Shown here one piece after another: positions 54,788 to 63,365 of a stretch of DNA of 64,000 nucleotides (the stretch's first letter is position 1; the number at the start of each line of letters is the position of its first letter). The stretch is from Leptospira kanakyensis (GTDB lineage Bacteria; Spirochaetota; Leptospiria; Leptospirales; Leptospiraceae). Location: contig NZ_RQFG01000019.1 in assembly GCF_004769235.1 (NCBI RefSeq), positions 310,001 to 374,000 of the forward strand, written 5' to 3'. The notes below the pieces were generated by a model. It saw only the letters and a list, made by a program, of their open reading frames with translations. It was not told the origin of the DNA and made no database searches. The position numbers were made by a program, and so were the translations under genes.

Positions 54788-56795
54788 CATCATCTCCTGT
54801 TGCCAGTTCTTTTTCCCAACCACGGATATTGGGTTTAACAGAAGAAATCGATTTTCCAAGTTCAATGATTTCTCCTTGGAATAAAGTTTTACCTTTCCTT
54901 TGAAATTCTAACTTTGAATTTTTTTGTAATCCATCATCCTTTCCAAGAGAAACAATCACTTCATCTTTTTTGATTTTCAGGATTTTTCCTTCTTTGGGAA
55001 GTAAATCCTTAATTCGTTCTCCCATACGATGGATGACTGTGGGTAAACTATCGCGTCCTTTTTGATTTGTCGACCAAGTGGCAATGTCTCGTAAACTGTC
55101 TCTGTCATACAAAGAAATATCTAAACGAATGTCTCCATCTTTGATTTGGTATTTCCCGTGGACAACATACCGAATTTTAACTGCGTTTCTTCGTTTCGAA
55201 TCTAAAAGGTGTAAGTTATCGATGGCAAAAGGAAGGGTTTGGGAAAAGGGATGATAGTTTGTTTCTTTCAGTAACCCTCGGATATAATTAAATTCATTTC
55301 CATCCACAACACGAACGGATTGTATTTGTTTTAGATTGTAACGTATCGCTTCTCCTAACAATCTCCCAGCTTGTAAATGGTAAGGAAAAGGCAAACTGGA
55401 TTCCATATCGAATACATAAACTTCCGGGCTATAACGAACTGTATTTTCCTGGATTAAATTGGGATCAATTTGGAGGAATCCTTCTTTGAATTCGATGGAT
55501 TCCTTTAGATTTTTGATAGAAAATTCTAATTTGTTTTGGAGTTTAAAGGAATTCGGATCTTCTTCTCTCAAACGTAACAATAGATTTGTATATTTAACTG
55601 CTTCACCTGTTTGGTTATAAAATTCCAGTAACTCCTTTCGGATGACAGGTGTTTGCGGGCTTAGGTCTTTCGCTCTTTTTAAATGAAATAAGGAACTTTT
55701 GTGATAAAAAGAATGTTTTTCGGAATAAAAACGATCTCTTCTATAATCGCCAAGTTCCCTCCTTAATTTTGATTCTTCTTTTTCTGAAACAATAGAATAC
55801 TCTTCTGCTTCAAAACGTAAAATTTCATCTAAATCATCTAGTTGTAAAGCTCTACGATAGTGGTAACTAGCAAATTTAGTTTCACCCAGTTCCCAAGCCA
55901 AATTGGCTTCTAAACTATGATAAAGTTGGTTATCTGGAAATTCCCTTGCCAATTCATAAATAGTGCGAAATGCCCGTTTTTTGATTTCTTTGTCAGATAA
56001 AAAATTGGCTAAAATGATATCATGGTAAACGGAATAAAATCTCGCTTGTTCTCCCTTGGGATCGAGATTTAGAGAATTTTGAAGGGTCTCTTCAACAGTT
56101 GGTAATACTGATTTTAATTGGTTGGGGCGGAAATAATTTTGGTACAAAAGAACTTTTGCTTTAAATGCAAAACCTTCTGGATCATTAGCCTCTTTTTTTG
56201 TATAAGAATCAATAGAGTTAAAGGATTCGTTATAATTCTGTTTTGTGAAGTAAAGTTCAGCTAACATCCGTAACAATTCGGAAGGATCACCAAGTTTTGA
56301 TCCTAATGTTTTGATTTTGTAGATAGCGGAATCTATTTTCCCTTGTTTCTGTAGGGTTTTTGCTTCGGTAATCCGTAGAGCTGTATGATTGGGAAATTCC
56401 ACAAGCAGTGGGTCGATGAGTTTTGAAATCGTAGGATAATCCGAATCCAATAAATAAATCTCAGAAAGTCCCGTCACTGCGGGAATGTGTTTTGGTTCCC
56501 TATCTAAAATTTCTAAATAGAATTTTTTACTTTCTCGGAAGGCTCCTAATTTGAAACTACAATCAGCAACTCCAAGTTTTGCCTCAAGGGAGTTACGGTT
56601 TTTCTGTAATGCGGATTGGTAAAATTGAATGGCCTTTCGACAATTGTTTTCTGATTGGAACTGTTTTCCTTCAGCGATATCTTCTAAAGCATTTGGTTCC
56701 GACTGAAGTAAGGCAAAAGGTGAAATGAATCCAATTCCAAATAAGACAATTAAAATAAATTTAGCGAGGTTCTGGAACAAAATATCCCCCTTCAT
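54744..56795 (-). CDS. Secreted TPR protein with C-terminal FlgT/TolB-like region
   Basis: A 683-residue protein with a signal peptide (about 1-31), then TPR repeats over 35-420 (e.g. NNCRKAIQFYQSALQKNRNS, LEAKLGVADCSFKLGAF). A region at 460-600 with GRLLGEAIRYNLKQIQSVRVVDG and YVVHGKYQIKDGDIRLDISLYD resembles the N-terminal TolB/FlgO-like fold, and the end (625-675) has a FlgT-C-like beta pattern, KILKIKKDEVIVSLGKDDGLQ. These are typical of outer-envelope assembly factors, so a periplasmic scaffold role is likely. Its start lies within the end of the preceding NHL/VWA-like gene (35-base overlap), so the two are co-translated. Confidence 0.78.
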   Translation of the reverse strand: MKGDILFQNLAKFILIVLFGIGFISPFALLQSEPNALEDIAEGKQFQSENNCRKAIQFYQSALQKNRNSLEAKLGVADCSFKLGAFRESKKFYLEILDREPKHIPAVTGLSEIYLLDSDYPTISKLIDPLLVEFPNHTALRITEAKTLQKQGKIDSAIYKIKTLGSKLGDPSELLRMLAELYFTKQNYNESFNSIDSYTKKEANDPEGFAFKAKVLLYQNYFRPNQLKSVLPTVEETLQNSLNLDPKGEQARFYSVYHDIILANFLSDKEIKKRAFRTIYELAREFPDNQLYHSLEANLAWELGETKFASYHYRRALQLDDLDEILRFEAEEYSIVSEKEESKLRRELGDYRRDRFYSEKHSFYHKSSLFHLKRAKDLSPQTPVIRKELLEFYNQTGEAVKYTNLLLRLREEDPNSFKLQNKLEFSIKNLKESIEFKEGFLQIDPNLIQENTVRYSPEVYVFDMESSLPFPYHLQAGRLLGEAIRYNLKQIQSVRVVDGNEFNYIRGLLKETNYHPFSQTLPFAIDNLHLLDSKRRNAVKIRYVVHGKYQIKDGDIRLDISLYDRDSLRDIATWSTNQKGRDSLPTVIHRMGERIKDLLPKEGKILKIKKDEVIVSLGKDDGLQKNSKLEFQRKGKTLFQGEIIELGKSISSVKPNIRGWEKELATGDDVILPTDSRKETKDK

Positions 56796-58794
56796 CTCTA
56801 CCTTTTACACCTCTATGTTCCACACCAATGGCAAGTTTAATGTAACGATTGATTAACTCAGGATTGGTATCGGTTTTATAGGAAAGGATATAACGATAGT
56901 CTATATGAGATTTTAGTTTTTTATACAGTTCTCTTTCTTCTCCTTCACCGTCCAAAACAATATAACTGCCATTTGTTGGCCCAGTCATATCAGACCATGA
57001 TTCTTCCAATGATGTGTTTGGATTTACTGTTAAAACATAAATAGGAATGGAGTGGGCTTTTGCAAAAGCAACAATTCTTGATTTTTGGTATTGTAAAAAA
57101 CTCTCTTCTCTGCTTTCGCCGGAAACCAAATAAACAAGGACTCGTGGTCCGGTTTCTAGAGATAATTTCTGTAATGCAGCAATACTTGCCTTACCAAAAT
57201 TATATTTTTCTTCTGAAACACTATCTCTAATTTTTGCTAAGATATCTCTTAAGGAAACCGTTTCAGGTAAAACCAAATTACTATCTTTTCCGGCGCGGTA
57301 CAAAGAAATTTTATCTGTATCATGTAAAGATCGAAAAAAAGGAAACAGTCCGTCTTCTAGAGCAAGTTTTCCTTTTTTAAATCCCTCACTATTTTCATAA
57401 ACCATAGCTACAGTTAGTTTATCGTTAAGTTTATTTTTTCTAGCCAAGGAAAATAGGGGAGTCATATTATCATTTTCGAAAATTCTAAAACTCAAACGGT
57501 CGATTCCAATAATTTCTTTCCCGGCACGGTTACGAACACGGGTATAAATATGGATGTCAGGAAATCCGGACGTATCCACTGATTCAATTTTTAAGTCTAA
57601 ATTGGAAAGTAAGTGATTTTTCTGAGAGAATATATCGATTCTATGTTTTCCAAAATCAACAAAATACAAACTTCCTGTTGAGTCCATATTTGTTGCAAAT
57701 GGACGAAACAAAACCCGATAAACACCCTTTTTATCTCGAAACTTACTCTGTTGCCTCCACTCACCATGTAATAATGAGTAGGTCCAAATTCCTGTAAGTT
57801 CATCGGTAAGGAAAATTTGGTTATCTAAAATCCGAATGCTTCTTGGTTTTTTCCATTCTGGTTTTTCGATTGTGTTTAAAGTATTCCCATCTCCGTCAAA
57901 AACAATGACTCGTAAATTTTCTTTATCTACAACATAGATTTTTCCATCATGAACAGTAATTCCTGAGGGATTACTTAGTTTAGAATTTCCAGATCCGTGG
58001 AACTCTAAAACAAACTTTCCATTCGAATTAAATTTTTGAATCCTTGCATTACCTGAATCCGCAACATAAAGATTTCCGCTTTGATCAATGAAAATAGAAG
58101 AGGGGCCTCGGAATTGGCCTTGGCCTTTTCCAGAACCACCAAAGGATGAGATAAAACTCCCCGACAAATCAAAAATTAAAATTTCATCCCGGGCAAAGTC
58201 CGCCACATAGATTTTTTGGCTAAAATATGCCAATGAAACAGGACGTTCTAATTTTCTAGTAATTCCTCCTCTCCAATTGGAAAGTGGATTACCCGCTGCA
58301 TTAAATTTAATGATATTGGATGTATCAAACCCAGCTACATAAAAGTTTCCATCTTCATCGAATGTAATATCCACTGGATTACGAAACCGGTAACCTCTAA
58401 TCGAATCCCCTTCAATGGTTTTGAAATATACTTTTTCTTTATCAGTCACGCCGCCGGCAATGGCAAGTCGTAGGGCTTCAATTTTGTTTACGATGAGGAG
58501 ATCGTTTTTTGCTTTGGAAGTTAAAATTTCTAATTCGTCTAAGGCTTCTTCCCACTCACCTAACAGATAGTAGTTGTTTGCAAGTTCCAGGCGTGCTAAA
58601 TGGAAATCTTTCTTTAAATTGACTGCCTTCTGAAAACGTTCCTTTGCGGCAGAATACTCTCTTAAATTTTTATAAGTAAGACCTCGTTTGAATTCTTCCT
58701 TGGCATTCTCTTCCCCCAAGGAAAAGTTGGGAAAGTCCAGAGGGAAAATTTGTGTGCTCACCAATAGAAAGAAAAACGATAGTAACTTTCTCAA
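56761..58794 (-). CDS. Secreted TPR-NHL protein with VWA-like end
   Basis: I place the start at TTG 58794 (677 residues), because GGAGG at 58803-58807 is eight bases away; GTG 58800 is the alternative but lies too close. The signal peptide is RKLLSFFFLLVSTQIFPL. A short TPR (about 28-90) is followed by an NHL-type beta-propeller (130-420) with repeats such as IFIDQSGNLYVADSGNARIQ and GITVHDGKIYVVDKENLRV, and a VWA-like domain (470-670) ending YILSYKTDTNPE. The usual VWA metal motif DxSxS is replaced by YENSEGF, so metal binding there is doubtful. It probably forms an envelope pair with the overlapping TPR gene. Confidence 0.8.
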   Translation of the reverse strand: MRKLLSFFFLLVSTQIFPLDFPNFSLGEENAKEEFKRGLTYKNLREYSAAKERFQKAVNLKKDFHLARLELANNYYLLGEWEEALDELEILTSKAKNDLLIVNKIEALRLAIAGGVTDKEKVYFKTIEGDSIRGYRFRNPVDITFDEDGNFYVAGFDTSNIIKFNAAGNPLSNWRGGITRKLERPVSLAYFSQKIYVADFARDEILIFDLSGSFISSFGGSGKGQGQFRGPSSIFIDQSGNLYVADSGNARIQKFNSNGKFVLEFHGSGNSKLSNPSGITVHDGKIYVVDKENLRVIVFDGDGNTLNTIEKPEWKKPRSIRILDNQIFLTDELTGIWTYSLLHGEWRQQSKFRDKKGVYRVLFRPFATNMDSTGSLYFVDFGKHRIDIFSQKNHLLSNLDLKIESVDTSGFPDIHIYTRVRNRAGKEIIGIDRLSFRIFENDNMTPLFSLARKNKLNDKLTVAMVYENSEGFKKGKLALEDGLFPFFRSLHDTDKISLYRAGKDSNLVLPETVSLRDILAKIRDSVSEEKYNFGKASIAALQKLSLETGPRVLVYLVSGESREESFLQYQKSRIVAFAKAHSIPIYVLTVNPNTSLEESWSDMTGPTNGSYIVLDGEGEERELYKKLKSHIDYRYILSYKTDTNPELINRYIKLAIGVEHRGVKGRDEGGYFVPEPR

Positions 58795-58813
58795 AGACAC
58801 TCCCTCCACCCCC

Positions 58814-58842
58814 AATCTAATGGGACATAATCTACAAGTCAA
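58814..58842 (-). promoter_or_regulatory. Sigma70-like promoter of the NHL/VWA-like gene
   Basis: On the - strand TTGACT (58842-58837) and TAGATT (58819-58814) are 17 bases apart, the same -10 sequence and spacing as at the hsp20 promoter. Transcription should start near 58807, giving a very short leader before the start codon. Confidence 0.55.
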
Positions 58843-58923
58843 CCCCTTCCTTGGGATTTGCAACCAGAGAATCCTCTTTATTCTCGACAGAATCTTAAAT
58901 TTAGACAACATGGAAACCAAGTT

Positions 58924-60513
58924 ATGTCTCCTGAACTGATAGAACGCGAAGTCCGCCGCAGAAAGACCTTTGCCATCATTGCCCACCCGGATGCGGGAAA
59001 AACAACCCTTACAGAAAAACTCCTTCTATACGGAGGTGCCATCCAACTTGCCGGTGCCGTAAAGGCCAAAAAGGAAGGAAAATCGGCGACTTCCGATTGG
59101 ATGGCAATGGAAAAGGAGAGGGGGATTTCGATCACCTCCGCTGCATTACAATTCGAGTATAAAAACAGTATTTTAAACCTTTTGGACACACCGGGGCACG
59201 AGGACTTTTCGGAAGACACATACCGAACTTTAATGGCAGCAGATACAGCCGTAATGGTTCTTGATGCTGGAAAGGGTGTCGAACCACAAACCATCAAACT
59301 ATTTCGCGTTTGTCGGGATCGGGGGATTCCTATCATCACCTTTATCAATAAGATGGATCGTCCCACTAAGGATCTTTATGCACTCTTGGATGAAATCGAA
59401 AAGGTGCTTGGGATCAAGGCTGTTCCCGATGTTTGGCCACTGGGAACGGGTTTTGATTTTAAAGGTGTTTATGATTTAAGAGACCAGCAGCTCTATCTTT
59501 TTGACCGCACTCCTGGGGGAAAACAAAAGGCAGTCTTTCGTATGGCGGGCCCCAATGATCCAAGTTTGGATGAACAATTTGATGCTGAAATTGTCACTGC
59601 ATTCCGTGAACAAATTGATTTAGTAGAAAATGGAATTGGCCAAGTTGACAAAAATAATTTTTTACTGGGAAAGGAAACACCAGTTTACTTTGGTTCGGCG
59701 GTCAACAACTTTGGAATTGAACTTTTCCTAAATAAATTTTTAGAATTGGCACCCGGTCCTGACCATATCCCACTTCGGGATGGAAATTATTTGGATCCAA
59801 TCAATGCTCCTTTTAGTGCCTTTGTATTCAAAGTGCAAGCCAATATGAACAAAGCACATAGAGATCGAATTGCATTCCTTCGAATTTGTTCCGGTGTGTT
59901 TGAAAGGGGCTTAAATGTAAATCATAACCGCTTAGACAAACCGGTTAAATTATCTTCTAGTTTTGCTTTTTTTGGCCAAGATCGTAACACGGTAGATACG
60001 GCATATCCAGGAGATATCATTGGACTTGTGAATCCAGGAACTTATAAAATTGGAGACGTACTTTCTACAGGAAATACACCACCGCTTCGTCCGCTTCCCA
60101 GTTTTGCTCCTGAACTTTTTGCTACCATTTCCTGTAAGGATACCTTACAGCTAAAGTCTTTCAAAAAAGGCCTCGACCAATTGGCAGAAGAAGGAATCCT
60201 GCATCTATTCACCTCACGAACGATTGGTGGTGGTGTTCCTATCATCGGAGCCATGGGTAAACTACAATTTGAAGTTTTCCAACGCCGTTTGAAGGATGAA
60301 TATGGATCAGATACTTCCATTCATATCCTTCCCTATGGAATTTCTCGTTGGGTGAAAAAGGATGACCGTTCCAAAATTCCATCAAACGCTAATTTGGTGG
60401 AAGATTTATTTGGAAATATGGCACTTCTATTTGATACAGAATGGGATATGAACTATTTCCACAAAAACAACGAAGGAATTGAACTTTTAGACAATCCTCC
60501 TTTGGAAGATTAA
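58924..60513 (+). CDS. prfC: Peptide chain release factor 3
   Basis: RF3 is the GTPase that removes RF1/RF2 from the ribosome after termination. I choose ATG 58924 (529 residues), with GGAAA eight bases upstream; an earlier ATG at 58858 has no family support. The GTPase motifs are clear: AHPDAGKTTLTEKLL (G1), the GISITSAA switch I, DTPGHEDFSED (G3) and INKMDRP (G4). Domains II and III follow, with the RF3-typical C-terminal half ending GAMGKLQFEVFQRRLKDEY and FDTEWDMNYF. EF-G is excluded by length and by the missing domains IV-V. The 3' end overlaps the convergent phosphatase gene by four bases. Confidence 0.96.
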   Translation: MSPELIEREVRRRKTFAIIAHPDAGKTTLTEKLLLYGGAIQLAGAVKAKKEGKSATSDWMAMEKERGISITSAALQFEYKNSILNLLDTPGHEDFSEDTYRTLMAADTAVMVLDAGKGVEPQTIKLFRVCRDRGIPIITFINKMDRPTKDLYALLDEIEKVLGIKAVPDVWPLGTGFDFKGVYDLRDQQLYLFDRTPGGKQKAVFRMAGPNDPSLDEQFDAEIVTAFREQIDLVENGIGQVDKNNFLLGKETPVYFGSAVNNFGIELFLNKFLELAPGPDHIPLRDGNYLDPINAPFSAFVFKVQANMNKAHRDRIAFLRICSGVFERGLNVNHNRLDKPVKLSSSFAFFGQDRNTVDTAYPGDIIGLVNPGTYKIGDVLSTGNTPPLRPLPSFAPELFATISCKDTLQLKSFKKGLDQLAEEGILHLFTSRTIGGGVPIIGAMGKLQFEVFQRRLKDEYGSDTSIHILPYGISRWVKKDDRSKIPSNANLVEDLFGNMALLFDTEWDMNYFHKNNEGIELLDNPPLED

Positions 60514-62423
60514 ATCACTTCAATCCCAATCCAGGTAATATCATCTAGGAAAGGGATTCCTTCGGAATAGGCTTTGATTTTAAGTTCTAACTCTTGTTTG
60601 ATGAGTGACATATGTTTGGTTCCGACCGAATTAAAAAAATGAAGTAGTTCCGGTTCATATAACTTTTCCCTCTTAGCATTTTCTACGTCTTTTAACCCAT
60701 CGGTGAAGAGATAAAAACGATCTCCTTTTTCTAAAGGAAGTTCTAGGATTTTTGGTTCTCTGTTTATTAACATCCCAAACATAGGATTTAATTTTTCATA
60801 ACATTCCATTTTTTGTTTCGAATGATGTATCATTCCTGGATGGCCTGCATTGCCATATTGAATTGTGTTTTTATTAAAATCAAAAAGCAAAAAAATAAAG
60901 GGAACAAATGCATAAGGATCTGGAAAATTGGCAGACACACCTTCATTCATTCGTTTTAAGATGAGTTTCGGATCTGATTCTGTTTTTACAATTTGGTGAA
61001 ATAAAACACGAAGTACAGTCATCATCATCGCAGCTTTTACGCCATGACCAATCACATCACCAAGGGCAAAAATCGATCGGTTGTTTCCTAAATCAATATA
61101 GTCATAATAGTCACCACCGACTTGGATGAGAGGTTTGTATAAGACCTCGTAATCTAGGTGCGGGAGTATGATAATCTGATTAGGAAGGTATTTTTTTTGT
61201 AAATCCTTTGCATAATCCATCTCCATTTCAAATTCTAAACGTTTTTTTGTTACGTTTTGAACAAGAACAAGAGCACCACTGGCAAATTTATATTTTTCTT
61301 CCAAAAACCAAAGTTGGTATGTGATCTCGAGTAAATATACAGAGCCATCCTCTGAATAAAATTCAGATTCTTCTTTCCTAAGGTTCTGCATATCATTTTG
61401 GAATTTGAAATCGTTTTTTAAAAACAAACTTACTTCTTTTTCAATCCATTCCTTTACGGAAAGTTGATCTTTGTATAGATTTGATACAAAGAGCTGCGGT
61501 TCAATTTCCTGGTTTTCTAATAAAATTTTGCCCTTGGGGTCAAAGAGGATTGCTGCATAAGGATATTCTTGTAATAGAAGTCTAAGTTTTTGTTTCGATT
61601 CAATTTCTCTAAGAGAGATAACGATTGAAAACAGAAAAGATAATACAAATAGAGTAATTAGAATCAAAATATTTCTTTTTAATGATTCTTTAATTGGAAC
61701 GAGTACAAGGTCTTTGGGACTGACAATGAATAGGTGGAGCGGTAGGTCATACATAGGAAAACTTACCACAAAATAATCCATTTCCTCTTTTATTGATTCA
61801 TGAAGAGAGGGTAAATTGGACTGGGTTTGGAGAAATGAACTCACATCAGACTTCCAAAATTCAGAAACCAAAAAATCATCTTCTATAAATCCTGAAATTC
61901 CAAAATCTCCGGAACTATTGAGTATAAAAAGACCTTCATTGGAATCACTATAGGGTGAATCAAGTAAGGCATCCTCCAAAAACTTTGCTGAATGGATCGA
62001 TAAAAATTTTCCGTTGGATACAATTAGGTAAGAATTGGTTTCTGATTCCCACTTGCAGCGAACAAGAGTTAATTCCTGTTTTTCTAGAATCTCTTTTGTG
62101 ATCGGGAAACAATGAGATTGGATTTGGGAAAACTCTGTAAGGGGGAGGTACCCAATATTCTTCTTGTTGGTAAGGTCAGAATTGATTTGATCACGAATTT
62201 GGTTTTCTAAATCAATTGTCAATAGTTGGATCCGAATGAGTTGAAATCTTTGGTTCCAATCCAATGCTTCTCTATACCTAGAATGAATCATTGATGCAAT
62301 CAAAAGGAAATAGGGAATGATTAGAAACGCAATGATAGAAAGAAATAATTTAAGAAAGGATTTTGATTTGACTACGTATAGAAAATTATCCGCCAATTCA
62401 CGAATTTTTTGTCCAGAAAACAC
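60510..62423 (-). CDS. Membrane SpoIIE-type phosphatase with PAS-like domain
   Basis: This 637-residue protein has TM1 (24-45), an extracytoplasmic sensor (46-250), TM2 (251-271), a PAS-like domain (280-395, YPYAAILFDPKGKILLENQE) and a PP2C/SpoIIE domain (415-635). Its catalytic motifs are canonical: VGGDYYDY near 437, LGDVIGHGVKAAM near 455, YGNAGHPGMI, FTDGLKDVEN and the final DDITWIGIEV. It is thus unlike the two variant phosphatases elsewhere in the window. It lies three bases after the Ig-like gene and downstream of the LysM-FecR gene, so it probably reads a periplasmic signal and acts on a cytosolic phosphoprotein. Confidence 0.92.
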   Translation of the reverse strand: MFSGQKIRELADNFLYVVKSKSFLKLFLSIIAFLIIPYFLLIASMIHSRYREALDWNQRFQLIRIQLLTIDLENQIRDQINSDLTNKKNIGYLPLTEFSQIQSHCFPITKEILEKQELTLVRCKWESETNSYLIVSNGKFLSIHSAKFLEDALLDSPYSDSNEGLFILNSSGDFGISGFIEDDFLVSEFWKSDVSSFLQTQSNLPSLHESIKEEMDYFVVSFPMYDLPLHLFIVSPKDLVLVPIKESLKRNILILITLFVLSFLFSIVISLREIESKQKLRLLLQEYPYAAILFDPKGKILLENQEIEPQLFVSNLYKDQLSVKEWIEKEVSLFLKNDFKFQNDMQNLRKEESEFYSEDGSVYLLEITYQLWFLEEKYKFASGALVLVQNVTKKRLEFEMEMDYAKDLQKKYLPNQIIILPHLDYEVLYKPLIQVGGDYYDYIDLGNNRSIFALGDVIGHGVKAAMMMTVLRVLFHQIVKTESDPKLILKRMNEGVSANFPDPYAFVPFIFLLFDFNKNTIQYGNAGHPGMIHHSKQKMECYEKLNPMFGMLINREPKILELPLEKGDRFYLFTDGLKDVENAKREKLYEPELLHFFNSVGTKHMSLIKQELELKIKAYSEGIPFLDDITWIGIEVI

Positions 62424-62426
62424 GGA

Positions 62427-63365
62427 TTAGTTTCCTTGGTGATTTCGTTTTAGATAAATTTTCTTCGGAATTTCTTCATTACCCAATCGATCGATTGCTG
62501 AAATTTCAATTTCCAAATCATTAAAACAAGAATTGAGAATACCCATCCAGGAATTTTTTTGGTCCCATTCAAACCAATCTGATTGTGGAATTTTTCCACA
62601 GGTAGTCCGAAAGCGAATGGTATCAAGACCGGATCCATCGTCAATTGCAGTCAGTTGGAGATTTGAATTCTTGGAAACGTATTGAATTGATGACTTTTTA
62701 TAAGTTTCTGGCTGCCAATGAAATTCAGTTTTTGGTGGTGTGTTGTCTACACTAAATTCCCAAACCTGCATAGAATCAGAAACTCCTAGTTCATTGGTGA
62801 CCTGGTATTCCAATTTATAATCACCATCTTTTGAAAAACTAAGTTCGGGTAGTTTGGTTGTCTTCCATGCACCACCGTTCAAACGATACCGAACTGATGT
62901 TTTCATTGGATGTGTGAGGATTGGTTTTACTTGGATTTTGTTTTCAGTCAAAAAGAAATGATTGGTTCCTTTTGCATTGCTAATGGGAACAAGCACATCT
63001 GCCGTGTTAGGTTTACGTGAAAGCACTTTTGTTGGTTCTTTCGGTTTCGGTTGTCCAAATGTGCTGACTGTATATAAATCCGTCCAAAACCCGCGGACTT
63101 GGCGTTTGGCAACAGCACGGATCCGAAAGTATTCATATCCATTGGGAATAAAAAGTTGGATTTTCCCTGGATTGGATAAAACGCGAAATGGAATTTCTAA
63201 ATCAAAAGAACTTTGTTTCCATAATTCAAATTCATACTGAATGATATCATCTCTATCTGGTTCTAAAGTAAATTTGATAGTTTTTGATTCGGAAAAGATA
63301 GGAATACTGGCAAGTAAGAATAAACAGACAAATAGACAGGCGCGGAAAAGAATTATAGGATTCAT
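62427..63365 (-). CDS. Secreted Ig/Fn3-like protein
   Basis: I choose ATG 63365 (312 residues), which overlaps the LysM-FecR stop as ATGA and is preceded by AGAAG; the longer frame to 63503 reads antisense-like Cys-rich sequence through the FecR gene. The signal peptide is FRACLFVCLFLLASIPIFSES. The mature part is beta-rich, with a first module (about 28-105) like IQYEFELWKQSSFDLEIPF, and a last module (195-310) with the bacterial Ig-like pattern SVDNTPPKTEFHWQPETY...LTAIDDGSGLDTIRF...AIDRLGNEE, typical of extracellular adhesion or scaffolding domains. It sits between FecR and phosphatase genes and likely takes part in the same sensor unit. Confidence 0.78.
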   Translation of the reverse strand: MNPIILFRACLFVCLFLLASIPIFSESKTIKFTLEPDRDDIIQYEFELWKQSSFDLEIPFRVLSNPGKIQLFIPNGYEYFRIRAVAKRQVRGFWTDLYTVSTFGQPKPKEPTKVLSRKPNTADVLVPISNAKGTNHFFLTENKIQVKPILTHPMKTSVRYRLNGGAWKTTKLPELSFSKDGDYKLEYQVTNELGVSDSMQVWEFSVDNTPPKTEFHWQPETYKKSSIQYVSKNSNLQLTAIDDGSGLDTIRFRTTCGKIPQSDWFEWDQKNSWMGILNSCFNDLEIEISAIDRLGNEEIPKKIYLKRNHQGN

